Below are positions 35,077 through 45,056 of a DNA stretch of 64,000 nt, one piece after another. A model generated the notes under the pieces. The model saw only the letters and a program-made list of their open reading frames with translations. It was not told the DNA's origin and searched no databases. A program made the position numbers and the translations under genes. Source of the stretch: Planomicrobium stackebrandtii (GTDB lineage: Bacteria; Bacillota; Bacilli; Bacillales_A; Planococcaceae); the NCBI RefSeq assembly GCF_030814955.1, contig NZ_JAUSWB010000002.1, positions 476,268 through 540,267 on the forward strand. Direction: 5' to 3'. Position 1 is the first letter of the stretch. Each line of letters starts with the position of its first letter.

Positions 35077-36391
35077 TTACACTATAAACTTAAACAAAGT
35101 GACACTTTTTTTCGTTCTTTTCTTATCAATACTTCCATTTTTAAATATAGGATCTTTTGGAGTACCCGTATTGTATTTATTAACACCAATTGGAATGTTT
35201 GTACTATTAATTCTTCTACTAGGAAAAATTGCGATTCCGTATGTACTAAAGCCAATTTTAATTATTTGTGGAATGATAGTTCTAGAAGTTTTTCTTTCAG
35301 CTTTCTATGGTTCAATTTCAGCATTTGGAACTTTTAAATTTCCAACAGATTCTATTCAGTATATTGTACGCTTTTTGTTTTTAATTTCATTTTTAATAAT
35401 ATTTTATAAGAATAAAATAGGTGCTAAAGTTTTTATTAAATACTTTTTAATAATCGCAAACGTAGGTATGTTGATAGGTGTTTTACAGTGGATACCTTGG
35501 GCAGGAAGGTTATTTCTTGTAGAAATGTATCCTTTCACGAAAGTAGATATTCAGTTATCTCATCTAGATAGATCCTTACATGCAATAAGGGTTCATGGAA
35601 TAGCACAATTTGCCACAGCAAATGGTGGATTAGCCACTTTCTTCTTTATATTTGCATATTCTGTATATAAATACTTAAATCAGTACAAACTACTTTCAAT
35701 TTCTCTGATACTTCTTTCTATTTTAAATATAGTCACAAGCCAAGCCAGAGCAGGGATGTTAGCTCTTGTATTTGCTGTAATTTTATTATACTTAATAGAT
35801 GTCTATATTTATAAAAAAAGCTTTAAACCCACTATATACTTTTCTGTCTTGATAATAGTCGTCTACGCTTTCGGATATTCTTTGTATCAAGCAGGAAACG
35901 AATTTGTTGAAACTATAGTATTTAGATGGACTGAGTTATTTAAAACAAATGGCGGTGAAAGAACAGATCAAATAGAATATGGAATTAGTTTATTAGATAG
36001 TCCTATGGATTATTTATTTGGATTATCTAAAGTATTTCAAAGTCAGGGGGATTTAAATTTTTTCATTGAAGTAGAACCAGTAAATATACTAGTTCTTTAC
36101 GGTGGATTAGGATTTTTCCTTCAATATTCTTTAATATTGTTTATTTCAATGTATTTCCTGAAAAACATTAAGAAAAACATAAACAATAAAGAAGTTTTAG
36201 TATTAATCATAGCTTCTTTAGTAGGCCTTTTAAGTTATCAAGTTTTTTCTACAGGATACTATTTTTATAGAGAAATAAGAGTTGGTCTGTTTCCATGGAT
36301 TCTAATGGGCGTGGCAATTGGAGTTAATGAAATGTATAAAAAAGAAGAGATATCTGCGAATCCAAAAAAAGTTTTTTATTTTAAATCCTAA
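35069..36391 (+). CDS. Polysaccharide polymerase (Wzy / O-antigen ligase family)
   Basis: 440 residues, overlapping the previous gene by 8 bp. About ten to twelve membrane segments and the family-typical loop SQARAGMLALVFAVILL. Highly divergent, as usual for Wzy. It would join lipid-linked repeat units at the outer membrane face. The call rests on topology, length and position in the locus. Confidence 0.85.
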   Translation: MNDYTINLNKVTLFFVLFLSILPFLNIGSFGVPVLYLLTPIGMFVLLILLLGKIAIPYVLKPILIICGMIVLEVFLSAFYGSISAFGTFKFPTDSIQYIVRFLFLISFLIIFYKNKIGAKVFIKYFLIIANVGMLIGVLQWIPWAGRLFLVEMYPFTKVDIQLSHLDRSLHAIRVHGIAQFATANGGLATFFFIFAYSVYKYLNQYKLLSISLILLSILNIVTSQARAGMLALVFAVILLYLIDVYIYKKSFKPTIYFSVLIIVVYAFGYSLYQAGNEFVETIVFRWTELFKTNGGERTDQIEYGISLLDSPMDYLFGLSKVFQSQGDLNFFIEVEPVNILVLYGGLGFFLQYSLILFISMYFLKNIKKNINNKEVLVLIIASLVGLLSYQVFSTGYYFYREIRVGLFPWILMGVAIGVNEMYKKEEISANPKKVFYFKS

Positions 36392-36423
36392 AAGAGTTTT
36401 GTAGTAGATAGGAGAAATAAAGC

Positions 36424-37656
36424 ATGCGTAATAATATTATTATATTCTCACATAATACACATAGTTTTTTAAAAAATGAAATAATTTATGCAGCTAATAC
36501 ATTTAAAAAAGTCATATTTATATCACCCTATGACGCAGAACTAAAAGAAACTATTAATGGCTTTTCGAATGTGGAATACTTATCTTTTAACAGTATAACT
36601 TTAAGAAACAGTTTATTGAAATCTATAAAAAAAGTTACAAACAAATATGTCTTAATTGAATTATTCGAGGGAATTCGAAGTGGATTATTTACAAAGTCAT
36701 ATCTGAAGAGAGTATTAAGTTTTTTGGCATTTCAAAAAATGTTTGATGATTTTTTAGGAAAAAGTATTAAAATTTCTAAAGAGGATTCAAAAAATTGGGT
36801 TTTTTATTCTGCATGGTATTATGGAACGGCCTTTGCAATGGCATTATCCAAAAAAAAATTACCTGGTATTAAAGTAATTTCATTGGCCCACTCTTTCGAA
36901 ATTGATGGAGAAAAAAATCTCTATACAAACTTACTGTTTAGAAAGCTATATCACCCCCTATTGGATCAAGTTAGCTTTATTAGCAGAAACGTATGCGAAA
37001 TGTATAAGGCAGATGTAGTAAATCCTTTAAAACTCACTTTAGAAAATATAAATATTAACTATTTAGGAACAAAAAAATTATTAAAAGGAAAAAGTGTGGC
37101 TTCGGCAGATAATAAGTTAAGAATTGTATCATGCTCTCACCTAGTTCCGATAAAAAGAATAGACATGATATTTAGAGCTTTGGATAGTATGACTGGGATT
37201 GAAATTGCATGGACTCATATTGGAGACGGCACTGAGATGGAAAAGGTTAAGAAGCTAGTTAACTCAAAAAAAAATTCTAAACTGCAAGTAAACTTACTCG
37301 GATCTATAGAAAACAAAAAAATTCATGAGTTTTATATAAATAATCCTGTTGATATATTTATTAATACTAGTGCATCTGAAGGAATACCAGTAACTATAAT
37401 GGAGGCACTTGCTTATGGAATACCAGTAGTCGCTACTGATGTAGGAGGAAATTCTGAAATTGTAAAGAGTGACTTTGGAAAAATTATTAGTAAAAATCCG
37501 AGTCTTTCAGAAATTGAGCAAGCCATTATTTCTATTAACAATCTTTCAATTGAGAAAAAGGATAATATGAGGTTAAGTGCATCAGAATTCTATCAAAGTA
37601 ATTTTAATTCGGATAAAATAAGAAAAGATTTCTTTGAAATCTTAAGTGCAGATTGA
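36424..37656 (+). CDS. Glycosyltransferase family 4
   Basis: 410 residues with ATAGGAGA before the ATG. The C-terminal GT-B half is clear (SCSHLVPIKRIDMIFRAL; INTSASEGIPVTIMEALAYGIPVVATDVGGNSEIV), with the E-x7-E segment. The N-terminal half is divergent. It adds one sugar of the repeat unit. Confidence 0.92.
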   Translation: MRNNIIIFSHNTHSFLKNEIIYAANTFKKVIFISPYDAELKETINGFSNVEYLSFNSITLRNSLLKSIKKVTNKYVLIELFEGIRSGLFTKSYLKRVLSFLAFQKMFDDFLGKSIKISKEDSKNWVFYSAWYYGTAFAMALSKKKLPGIKVISLAHSFEIDGEKNLYTNLLFRKLYHPLLDQVSFISRNVCEMYKADVVNPLKLTLENININYLGTKKLLKGKSVASADNKLRIVSCSHLVPIKRIDMIFRALDSMTGIEIAWTHIGDGTEMEKVKKLVNSKKNSKLQVNLLGSIENKKIHEFYINNPVDIFINTSASEGIPVTIMEALAYGIPVVATDVGGNSEIVKSDFGKIISKNPSLSEIEQAIISINNLSIEKKDNMRLSASEFYQSNFNSDKIRKDFFEILSAD

Positions 37657-37723
37657 TGTAAGAGAGCAGTTCCTAAAATACAAAAAAATATTTAATTAAA
37701 TTTAAGTGAAGATAGGAGAAACA

Positions 37724-38839
37724 ATGAAAATATTAATTGAGAACACAGTTCCATTAAATAATGGTGATGCAGCTTTAATTTTTTCGATAGGTGAAAAATT
37801 TGAGGAGGCGGGGAATGAAGTTTATTATAGTGTTCCTCACTTAAAGAAAATCAAGGAAATATATCCAGAAAAAAACTGGATTCAATCCTTTTTACCATTA
37901 AGAGTAATTAAAATTCCAGTAGTTGGACTAATTATATTAAGTATGTTGTTGATCTCATCAAAAGAACATAGAAATTTTGATGCAATAATTTCAGCACCAG
38001 GAGGATATATCAATAGCTACTATAGCTTCAAAAGACGTCTTCAATTAATGACTTTATATAAATTTTTATTAAGGAAAAAAATTTATATGTATTCTCAATC
38101 TATAGGGCCTTTTAAGGAAAAAGACTCAAAAATATTTGCTAAATATGTTAAACACTTTAATTTATTTTATGTAAGAGATGACATTTCTATGAATAGAACT
38201 TTGGAATTAGGAAACTTTAAGAATTTGTTTCAAACAAAAGATGCTGCATTTTTATTGAAAACTATTGATTATTCCAAAATCAAGAACAATAAAGTTGCAA
38301 TTTCGGTTAGAGAGTGGAAATTTGATGATAGAAGTGAGAAAGTTTATTTTGATTTAATCAAGAGTATTGTAAATTATTTTTATGAAAACGGATATGAAGT
38401 TACTTTCCTATCAACTTGTCAAGGAGAGCCTATGTATAAAGACGATTCTTTAGTAGCAAAGAAAATCTACAGTGAACTGGATAAAAAAGTTCAAAATAGT
38501 GTAAAAGTGGATGACAGCTTTTATAACTTACATGATCTTAGAAAAAGATTAACAAATTTTGATTTTGTAGTTGGAACACGTTTACATATGTGTATATTAT
38601 CATGGCTATCTGGTACTCCTGCACTTAACATATCTTATGAGGAGAAAGGAAAAGAGAGTTACAAATACTTAAATATCGAGAAATATTCGATAGATTATAA
38701 TCATTCTGGAGAAATTGATACAGTTTTAAGTAACTTTGTAAACGAAAGTAAATTTTCAGATGTATTTAAAAAAATTAAAGATGTACAAATAGAATCGAAT
38801 GAGAATTTTAAAAAGTTGTATAAAGATATTAAGGAGTAA
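37724..38839 (+). CDS. Polysaccharide pyruvyl transferase family protein (WcaK/AmsJ-like)
   Basis: 371 residues from ATG 37724 (ATAGGAGA upstream). The N-terminus NNGDAALIFSIGEKFEEAG, the central SAPGGYINS and YSQSIGPF motifs and the C-terminal VVGTRLHMCILSWLSGTPALNISYEEKG segment define the PS_pyruv_trans family. It likely adds a pyruvate ketal from PEP to a sugar, giving the polymer negative charge. Pyruvylated glycans are also the known ligand of SLH domains, and SLH proteins flank this locus. Confidence 0.9.
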   Translation: MKILIENTVPLNNGDAALIFSIGEKFEEAGNEVYYSVPHLKKIKEIYPEKNWIQSFLPLRVIKIPVVGLIILSMLLISSKEHRNFDAIISAPGGYINSYYSFKRRLQLMTLYKFLLRKKIYMYSQSIGPFKEKDSKIFAKYVKHFNLFYVRDDISMNRTLELGNFKNLFQTKDAAFLLKTIDYSKIKNNKVAISVREWKFDDRSEKVYFDLIKSIVNYFYENGYEVTFLSTCQGEPMYKDDSLVAKKIYSELDKKVQNSVKVDDSFYNLHDLRKRLTNFDFVVGTRLHMCILSWLSGTPALNISYEEKGKESYKYLNIEKYSIDYNHSGEIDTVLSNFVNESKFSDVFKKIKDVQIESNENFKKLYKDIKE

Positions 38840-38936
38840 AAGTTATAGTTTAATAGGTTTTCCAGTGTAAACTACCACTCTATAAAACACTATATTATTG
38901 TAATAGAATGAAAGTGGTAAATGTTAAGGAGATAAA

Positions 38937-40337
38937 ATGAATATTTATAAGAAACTTTTAAATAATTCTTTGATTTTCGCTGTTGGAAGTTTAGGTGTGA
39001 AATTAATATCTTTATTTCTTCTTCCTTTATATACATTTTATTTAACGCCTAGCCAATTCGGCACTGTAGATTTAATGACAGTAACAGCCACTCTTGTCAT
39101 TCCCATTTTTACTTTAAGTATTAGTAACTCTATTTTAAGATTTGTAATGGACAAAAACTATGATAAAGAGTCAGTTTTAATCAATTCTTTATTTGTGAGC
39201 GCTTTGGGTATATTTGTTTTAATACTAAGTTATCCACTTGTAATATTAATTTTTCCATTTAAAGAATATATCGAGTATTATTACATTTTTTTAGTGGTGC
39301 AAATCTTAAATAGTTTACTAGCACAATATGTTAGGGCAAATGGCAGTGTTAAATTATTTGCAATAAATGGGATTGTAACGTCGCTACTTCTATTAATAAG
39401 TAATCTGCTTTTTTTAGTAATTTTGGAAATGTCAATTAAAGGATATTTGTTGAGTTTTATTACAGCATTTACTTTAAGTAGTGTCTTTATCTTTTTTTAT
39501 GGGAACATCAAAAAAGATATCAATATCAAAAAATTTAATAAATCACTTTTAAAAGAAATGTTAATTTTTAGTATCCCCTTAATTCCTAATGCACTAATGT
39601 GGTGGATTATGGGGGTATCCGATCGTTATTTAATTACGTATTATATGGGTTTGAGTTCAGTGGGTTTGTACGCAGTAGCGGTAAGAATACCAAGTATTTT
39701 AAGTATTATTAACTCAGTATTTTTTCAAGCTTGGCAGATGTCAGCAATTGAAGAAGCAGATTCTAAAGAAAAATCTTTATTCTATACAACAGTATTTAAT
39801 GTTTTTTCGCTTACAATGCTTATTGTGACATCTCTCATACTTCTATTCTTGAAGTTACTAATGGGATTAATTGTTTCAGATGCTTTCTTCGAAGCTTGGA
39901 GGTATGTTCCTTTTTTACTTCTTGGAGTTGTTTTTTCTAGTTTTTCTGGGTTTTTAGGTACTAATTATATAGCATCGAAAAAAACTGCGGGAGTTCTTAA
40001 GACTTCAATAATAGGTGGACTATTGAATATAATTTTAAACATTATTCTAATTCCAATATTGGGTATAAACGGAGCAGCTATAGCGACTATGATAAGTTTC
40101 TTTATAGTTTGGGTATTGAGAATTAGAGACACTAAGAAATTTGTAGAAATAAAACTAAATACTTTCAAACTTTCCTTTACAATTTCTTTGATTTTCCTCC
40201 AAATATTTGTTATGTACTGTAATATTAATCAAGGTAATTTATTAGAGTTATTTATATTTATTGTAATTGTCTTAATTAACTATAAAGAAATAGTTTTGTT
40301 ATTTAATAAAGTAAAGAAGAAAGTATTGAAAAAATAA
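38937..40337 (+). CDS. Repeat-unit flippase (Wzx, polysaccharide transport MOP family)
   Basis: 466 residues, AAGGAG 7 nt before the ATG. About twelve to fourteen membrane segments, starting FAVGSLGVKLISLFLLPLYTFYLTPSQFGTVDL, typical of Wzx. It flips the undecaprenyl-linked repeat unit outward for Wzy. It is the last gene of the AT-rich central block. Confidence 0.92.
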   Translation: MNIYKKLLNNSLIFAVGSLGVKLISLFLLPLYTFYLTPSQFGTVDLMTVTATLVIPIFTLSISNSILRFVMDKNYDKESVLINSLFVSALGIFVLILSYPLVILIFPFKEYIEYYYIFLVVQILNSLLAQYVRANGSVKLFAINGIVTSLLLLISNLLFLVILEMSIKGYLLSFITAFTLSSVFIFFYGNIKKDINIKKFNKSLLKEMLIFSIPLIPNALMWWIMGVSDRYLITYYMGLSSVGLYAVAVRIPSILSIINSVFFQAWQMSAIEEADSKEKSLFYTTVFNVFSLTMLIVTSLILLFLKLLMGLIVSDAFFEAWRYVPFLLLGVVFSSFSGFLGTNYIASKKTAGVLKTSIIGGLLNIILNIILIPILGINGAAIATMISFFIVWVLRIRDTKKFVEIKLNTFKLSFTISLIFLQIFVMYCNINQGNLLELFIFIVIVLINYKEIVLLFNKVKKKVLKK

Positions 40338-40684
40338 ATTGATTTTTTTATTATAACCAAATTATTATTTAAAGATGGAACAGTTCTTGAAACTTTAAGT
40401 TTGGTTTAGTTGAACTATAAGTTTGTGAAATATACGATTAATAACGTAGAGTAGTTAAAATATATAGAATCGTCGAAGTTTTAAAAGCTAAAAAAATAGT
40501 TTAAACAATTTCAACCTAAGTTTCTTCTTATACTATCTACTACCGTAAAGTAGTTGCTGGATGTTTTGAATCTTCGAATAAAAAAGTTTACAATTAGTGT
40601 TATATATAATTAGTAGTAAAAGAAGCTTTAGCTTAGTTGTAAAACTAAGTAGTCTCGAAAAGTTAGATTACGAGAGGTGCAAAT
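40338..40684. other. AT-rich interval with galU promoter
   Basis: No gene. A short inverted repeat (CTACTACCGTAAAGTAG, near 40537-40553) and the candidate galU promoter are the only features seen. Confidence 0.45.
40566..40594 (+). promoter_or_regulatory. Candidate SigA promoter of galU
   Basis: TTGAAT (40566-40571) and TACAAT (40589-40594) are exactly 17 bp apart, about 90 nt before the galU ATG. Confidence 0.45.
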
Positions 40685-41569
40685 ATGCGAGTGAAAAAAG
40701 CCATCATTCCTGCTGCAGGTCTAGGAACTCGATTCTTACCAGCTACAAAAGCAATGCCAAAAGAAATGTTGCCAATCATCGATAAACCAGCGATTCAGTA
40801 CATAATTGAAGAAGCTATTGCTTCTGGTATTGAAGACATCATCATCGTGACCGGAAAAGGCAAGCGTGCTATTGAAGATCACTTTGATCATGCATTTGAG
40901 TTGGAAAATACACTCATGTTAAAAGGTAAACAAGAAATGCTGAATTCTGTTTTAGAAACTTCTAAAGTAGAAATTCACTTTATTCGTCAGAAGCAACCGC
41001 TTGGCTTGGGCCATGCAATTTGGACTGCACGTAAGTTTATCGGTAACGAGCCTTTCGCTGTATTATTAGGGGATGATATTGTTGAAAATGATGAACCATG
41101 CCTGGCTCAATTGATGGATCAGAACGAAAAGACAGGTAAAAGTGTTATTGGCGTAAAGCAAGTAGCTGAAAAAGATACGGAAAGATATGGTATTATTGAT
41201 CCTGTTTCTGTTGAAGGGAAATTGATTGAGGTTAAAAGATTTGTCGAAAAACCAACTTATGGAACTTCTCCATCCAATTACGCCATCATGGGTCGCTATA
41301 TTTTAACTCCAGAAGTATTCAAATACTTAGGAGAGCATCAGATTGGGGCTCATGGGGAAATTCAATTGACCGATGCCGTCCAGAAGTTGAATGAAGTCCA
41401 GCGCGTTTTTGCATATGAATTTGAAGGACAGCGTTTTGATGTGGGGGAGAAATTCGGATTTATCGAAACAATGATAGAGTTTGCTCTAAAGCGTTCGGAG
41501 TTTAAAGATCAGTTATTAGAATTATTTGAGAGAAAATTGGCGGAGCAGAAGTTTTCTATTAGGCAGTAA
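40685..41569 (+). CDS. galU: UTP-glucose-1-phosphate uridylyltransferase
   Basis: 294 residues. The nucleotidyltransferase signature [20 protein letters not shown] is at the N-terminus, with [17 protein letters not shown] and VEKP motifs downstream. It makes UDP-glucose, the precursor for capsule, teichoic acid glucosylation and glycolipids. It has its own promoter and a higher G+C than the preceding ten genes, so it belongs to the conserved flank of the locus. A degraded galU fragment lies at 50160-50293. Confidence 0.96.
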   Translation: MRVKKAIIPAAGLGTRFLPATKAMPKEMLPIIDKPAIQYIIEEAIASGIEDIIIVTGKGKRAIEDHFDHAFELENTLMLKGKQEMLNSVLETSKVEIHFIRQKQPLGLGHAIWTARKFIGNEPFAVLLGDDIVENDEPCLAQLMDQNEKTGKSVIGVKQVAEKDTERYGIIDPVSVEGKLIEVKRFVEKPTYGTSPSNYAIMGRYILTPEVFKYLGEHQIGAHGEIQLTDAVQKLNEVQRVFAYEFEGQRFDVGEKFGFIETMIEFALKRSEFKDQLLELFERKLAEQKFSIRQ

Positions 41570-41859
41570 AGAAATATCTTTAATTGAAATCTACTTTAAC
41601 TTATTGACTAATTACGGTTTAATAGACACTTTAATAAAAGCAACATGCTATCATGTGAATTCGATATTGTAAAAAAGGAGACAACTTTATTTAAGGTGAT
41701 TGTTTATTAAGCTACCTTAATACTATGTGTGTTTTTAACTAATTTTATCACACTGCTCTTACACGTAACTACCTGCCGGTAAAAGCGCCTTGATTTATGA
41801 ATACTGCCAACGAAATGAGCTAATTATGTCATATTTTGAGCCACTTGAGAAAACAAGAG

Positions 41860-41890
41860 AGCCACTACCTGACGGTAGTGACTTTTTTTA
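41860..41890 (+). terminator. Rho-independent terminator
   Basis: CACTACC and GGTAGTG pair around TGAC and are followed by seven Ts. It lies 290 bp after galU, just before the IS66 left end. Confidence 0.75.
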
Positions 41891-41978
41891 CCGCAAGCGC
41901 GTCCAATAGCGAACACATTCTAATAGAAGATTCTTAATGAGATACTCTTTCCAGAATTGAATTTCTGGGAGGAGTTTT

Positions 41979-42056
41979 TTGAAAAGAAAAGAGAAAGAAT
42001 TGTATTGGACAGCCCCAATCAGCCAATATCGGCAAAGTGGAGATCCTTTGGTCCAG
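41979..42056 (+). pseudogene. tnpA: IS66 tnpA N-terminal fragment
   Basis: TTG 41979 follows GGGAGGAG. The peptide KRKEKELYWTAPISQYRQSG matches the start of IS66 TnpA proteins (YW...YRQSG). It meets a stop at 42054-42056, just before the IS21 end. Confidence 0.6.
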
Positions 42057-42124
42057 TGATGTGGAAGGTGTCAATGCCGGTTTACTTTTCCCTAATATAG
42101 CCGGAATAAAATTCCCCAATTGAG

Positions 42125-42889
42125 CTACTTTGCAGGTGGGGTAGCCGGATAAATTCCGGCTTTTTTCTTTTCCTTCAGGCGATAAGAATCGCCTTTGATG
42201 TTAAATGTCACCGAGTGGTGAAGCAGGCGGTCGAGAATGGCTGTGGCTAAGACATCATCCCCGAAGACCTTTCCCCATTCGATAAACGATTTGTTCGAGG
42301 TGAGAATCATCGCGCCATGCTCATATCTCTTCGAGATGACTTGGAAAAAGATATTCGCTGAGAACTCGTCAAACGGAAAGTAGCCGACCTCGTCCAACAC
42401 GATCAAATCCGGCCGTGTCCATTTCTTGATGAGCCGGGAGACCGTACCTTTGGCTTCTGCCTTGTGACACTCCGCGACCAGATCGGCTGCGGTGAGGAAC
42501 AGGACACTATAGCCTTGGGTGAGGGCTTCCAATGCAAAAGCGATCGCAAGATGCGTCTTGCCGACACCTGGCGGTCCCAGGAGAAGGCGGTTTTCCCCCT
42601 TCGCAATGTACCGACAGGTCAGTGTTTCGTTGATGCGTTGCTCGTTAAGACTAGGTTGAAATGCCAACTCAAAATCATGGATGGTTTTGGTGTAAGGGAG
42701 TTTCGCTCGGTGAATCCTTCGGTTCAATTCGGTGGATTCTCGGTGTTCCCATTCCCCCGAAACCACCGTGTGTAAAAAGTCGAAATATGATACATTATGG
42801 GTAGAAGCGTTCTCGACCAAATCATCGAGCTGGCTAGCCGTATGCGACCAGTTCAGCTGATGCAGCCGTTCTTCCAGAAGGGATTTCAT
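42125..42889 (-). CDS. istB: IS21-family helper ATPase IstB (element A)
   Basis: 254 residues, intact. The AAA+ domain has Walker A GPPGVGKTH (about 105-113), Walker B LIVLDEVGYFPFD and the IstB-type ILTSNKSF sensor segment. IstB remodels target DNA for the IstA transposase. It overlaps the istA stop by 4 bp (ATGA), the usual coupling in this family. Confidence 0.95.
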   Translation of the reverse strand: MKSLLEERLHQLNWSHTASQLDDLVENASTHNVSYFDFLHTVVSGEWEHRESTELNRRIHRAKLPYTKTIHDFELAFQPSLNEQRINETLTCRYIAKGENRLLLGPPGVGKTHLAIAFALEALTQGYSVLFLTAADLVAECHKAEAKGTVSRLIKKWTRPDLIVLDEVGYFPFDEFSANIFFQVISKRYEHGAMILTSNKSFIEWGKVFGDDVLATAILDRLLHHSVTFNIKGDSYRLKEKKKAGIYPATPPAK

Positions 42890-43420
42890 TCGAAATCACC
42901 TCCTTCAAAGGCGGCGTAAGCTGCGAGGGAACGTGCTTCAACGTAAGGAGTGGAAACGATTGAATCCTGGGTCGCCAAACCGATGGGATTCTGTTGTTTT
43001 CGCTCTTTTTCTTTTGCCTCCTGCATTCCCTCGTAATGTTCAAAGCGGACATGAGTACGTGTTTCACCAGAAAGAATCGGGTGTTGCGCAATGCATTCCA
43101 CTTCGTCAAAAATCTCCAATTGCTTCTCCAGCGTCACCTTGATTTTCACTTGATGACCGGCATACCGAAACGGAACGGAATACTTATTCCCCAAGTAGGA
43201 GACGAAACAGTCGCGACTGACTTCACGCATTTCCCAATGCGTGGTCGGGAACAACTCCTTCGTTCCCCAAGCCTGCAGAAAAGACTGTTCCTTTTGCCAG
43301 CGCTGAACCGGCGGTTCCTGGGTCGTTTCATTCTTTTTCTTGTTTGCGATCTGATCCAGCCATTTGCGCATGTCCTGGTTCAATGCTTCAAGTGTCGGTT
43401 CATGCCGGCGTTGAAAGAAG
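42886..43420 (-). pseudogene. istA: IstA C-terminal part (element A), cut off by inner IS
   Basis: It encodes the C-terminal half of IstA (FFQRRHEPTLEAL, then RKWLDQIANKK and a YSVPFRYAGHQVKI-type beta-barrel). Joining it to the fragment at 45865-46591 after removing the inner element and one AGAAG gives 1257 nt, a continuous 418-residue IstA. An internal ATG (43383) could start a truncated product but is not natural. Confidence 0.9.
43416..43420. repeat. Target-site duplication AGAAG, left copy
   Basis: Identical to 45865-45869 on the other side of the inner IS21-family element. Confidence 0.85.
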
Positions 43421-43545
43421 TGTAAACGCTAATATAAAAGTTGACCACTTGAAGGGGTTTCGCTCATCAAAAAGTTGACCACCTTTATCATGTTTCCCGT
43501 ATCATTATGTTTGTCTAGAACAAGCATGATTCGGGAGGAAAAGGA

Positions 43546-43589
43546 ATGATAAAGATGGCTAATATTGAGCTTATCAGAAAACTCATTAT
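43546..43589 (+). pseudogene. istA: Frameshifted 5' end of inner istA
   Basis: GGGAGGAAAAGGA precedes ATG 43546. The peptide MIKMANIELIRKL is the expected IstA N-terminus, but the rest of IstA continues in another frame from about 43587 (Y, then VEKRSIRQL). One base change in length near 43580-43588 separates them. Confidence 0.6.
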
Positions 43590-45056
43590 GTGGAAAAAAG
43601 ATCAATCCGGCAGTTATCAAAAGACTTGGGGTATTCACGACAGACGATTCGGAAAGCATTGGAACAGAATGAGGTTCCTCGCTATACCCGAACCGCCCCC
43701 ATCAAAAGGCCAGCGATCGATGCCGTCAAACCCTTGATTCTTCAATGGATGCAGGAAGATCAAACAGCCCCTTTGAAGCAGCGCCATTCAGCTGCACAAA
43801 TCTATCGCCGCCTTGTGAACGACTACCAATTCACCGGTGGTGAATCGACGGTCCGCCATTTCGTTCGCCAGGTAAAACAGGAGTGGAATTTATTGTCGCC
43901 CCCATCCTCGATTCCGTTGGAATTTCAAGCGGGTGAATTCGGCCAATTTGATTGGGGAGAAGTCATCATCGAACTCAATGGCAGCGAGATCAAATGCATG
44001 CTTTTTTGCATGCGACTTCTATATAGCCGGAAAATCTTTGTGAAAGTATTTCCCCACCAGCGTCAAGAGGCGTTATTCCAGGGGCATCTCGATGCGTTCA
44101 ATTATTTCGGTGGCGTACCGAAGACGATTGTGTACGACAATATGAAGACGGCGGTCAAAAAAGTGTTGGAAGGGACGAAACGGGAAGAACAAGAAGCGTT
44201 TATCGCGTTTCGTTCGGCCTTTTTGTTCGATGCTCAATTTTGTGCTCCGGCAAAAGGAAATGAGAAGGGGCAAGTGGAGAAGCTCGTTCAAACAGCCAGA
44301 GCGCAATTTCTGGTGCCCGTTCCTAAAGTGACCAGCTTCGAAGAGCTGAATGATTACTTGAAAATGTGTTGCGATCGTTACGACTTACATAAAGTACCGA
44401 ATTCAACTGAACTTGTGCACCAACGGTTCACAGAGGAAAAAGCACTTCTCCTGCCGATTCTCGGTCGGTTTGACTGTGCACGCCGCATTCGGGTAAACAT
44501 TAACACGCTGGCACTGGTGAATTTCGAGACCAACCGGTATTCCGTCCCGACCCGCTATTCCGGCAGGAAGGATGCGTTTCTGCATGCGTATGTCGATAAA
44601 ATCATCGTACAAATCGACGGAGAAACGATTGCCGAACACGAGCGTCTTTACACGCAACACGGCGAATTATTGGACATCGACCATTACCTGGATGAATTGG
44701 AGCGAAAACCACGTGCCATCCCTTTTGCGCGTCCGTTGAAAAAGAACACACTGCCCGCCTCTTATCAGTCGTTTTACCGGGAAACCAACCTGCGGTATGG
44801 TCATGGCAAAGAACTGATTCGTGTATTGAAGCTGCATCGGGATTATCCGGCTTCGGCAGTCGAGAACGCCGTCCGTCAGAGCGTGGAGAAACAGTTATTC
44901 ACTTGCGATGCGGTTAAACAGTTTCTTTATCAAACCTTGCATCCGGCCATCGCCAATCCCCTGCCCATGATGTACGAAGTCACGGAAAGCATTCGCGTAA
45001 AGCCTCCTGCATTGGGAGATTACAATGAATTATTGAAAGGCGGTATCTATCATTGA
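43590..45056 (+). CDS. istA: IS21-family transposase IstA (element B)
   Basis: 488 residues from GTG 43590; the true N-terminus probably lies at 43546 in a different frame. An HTH (EKRSIRQLSKDLGYSRQTIRKALEQ) is followed by the DDE integrase core, seen as FGQFDWGEV, IVYDNMKTAV and a Glu in KGNEKGQVEK (about 228). A C-terminal beta-barrel domain follows. It catalyses cut-and-paste transposition with IstB. The shift may abolish or lower activity, unless GTG 43590 serves as a start. Confidence 0.9.
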   Translation: MEKRSIRQLSKDLGYSRQTIRKALEQNEVPRYTRTAPIKRPAIDAVKPLILQWMQEDQTAPLKQRHSAAQIYRRLVNDYQFTGGESTVRHFVRQVKQEWNLLSPPSSIPLEFQAGEFGQFDWGEVIIELNGSEIKCMLFCMRLLYSRKIFVKVFPHQRQEALFQGHLDAFNYFGGVPKTIVYDNMKTAVKKVLEGTKREEQEAFIAFRSAFLFDAQFCAPAKGNEKGQVEKLVQTARAQFLVPVPKVTSFEELNDYLKMCCDRYDLHKVPNSTELVHQRFTEEKALLLPILGRFDCARRIRVNINTLALVNFETNRYSVPTRYSGRKDAFLHAYVDKIIVQIDGETIAEHERLYTQHGELLDIDHYLDELERKPRAIPFARPLKKNTLPASYQSFYRETNLRYGHGKELIRVLKLHRDYPASAVENAVRQSVEKQLFTCDAVKQFLYQTLHPAIANPLPMMYEVTESIRVKPPALGDYNELLKGGIYH

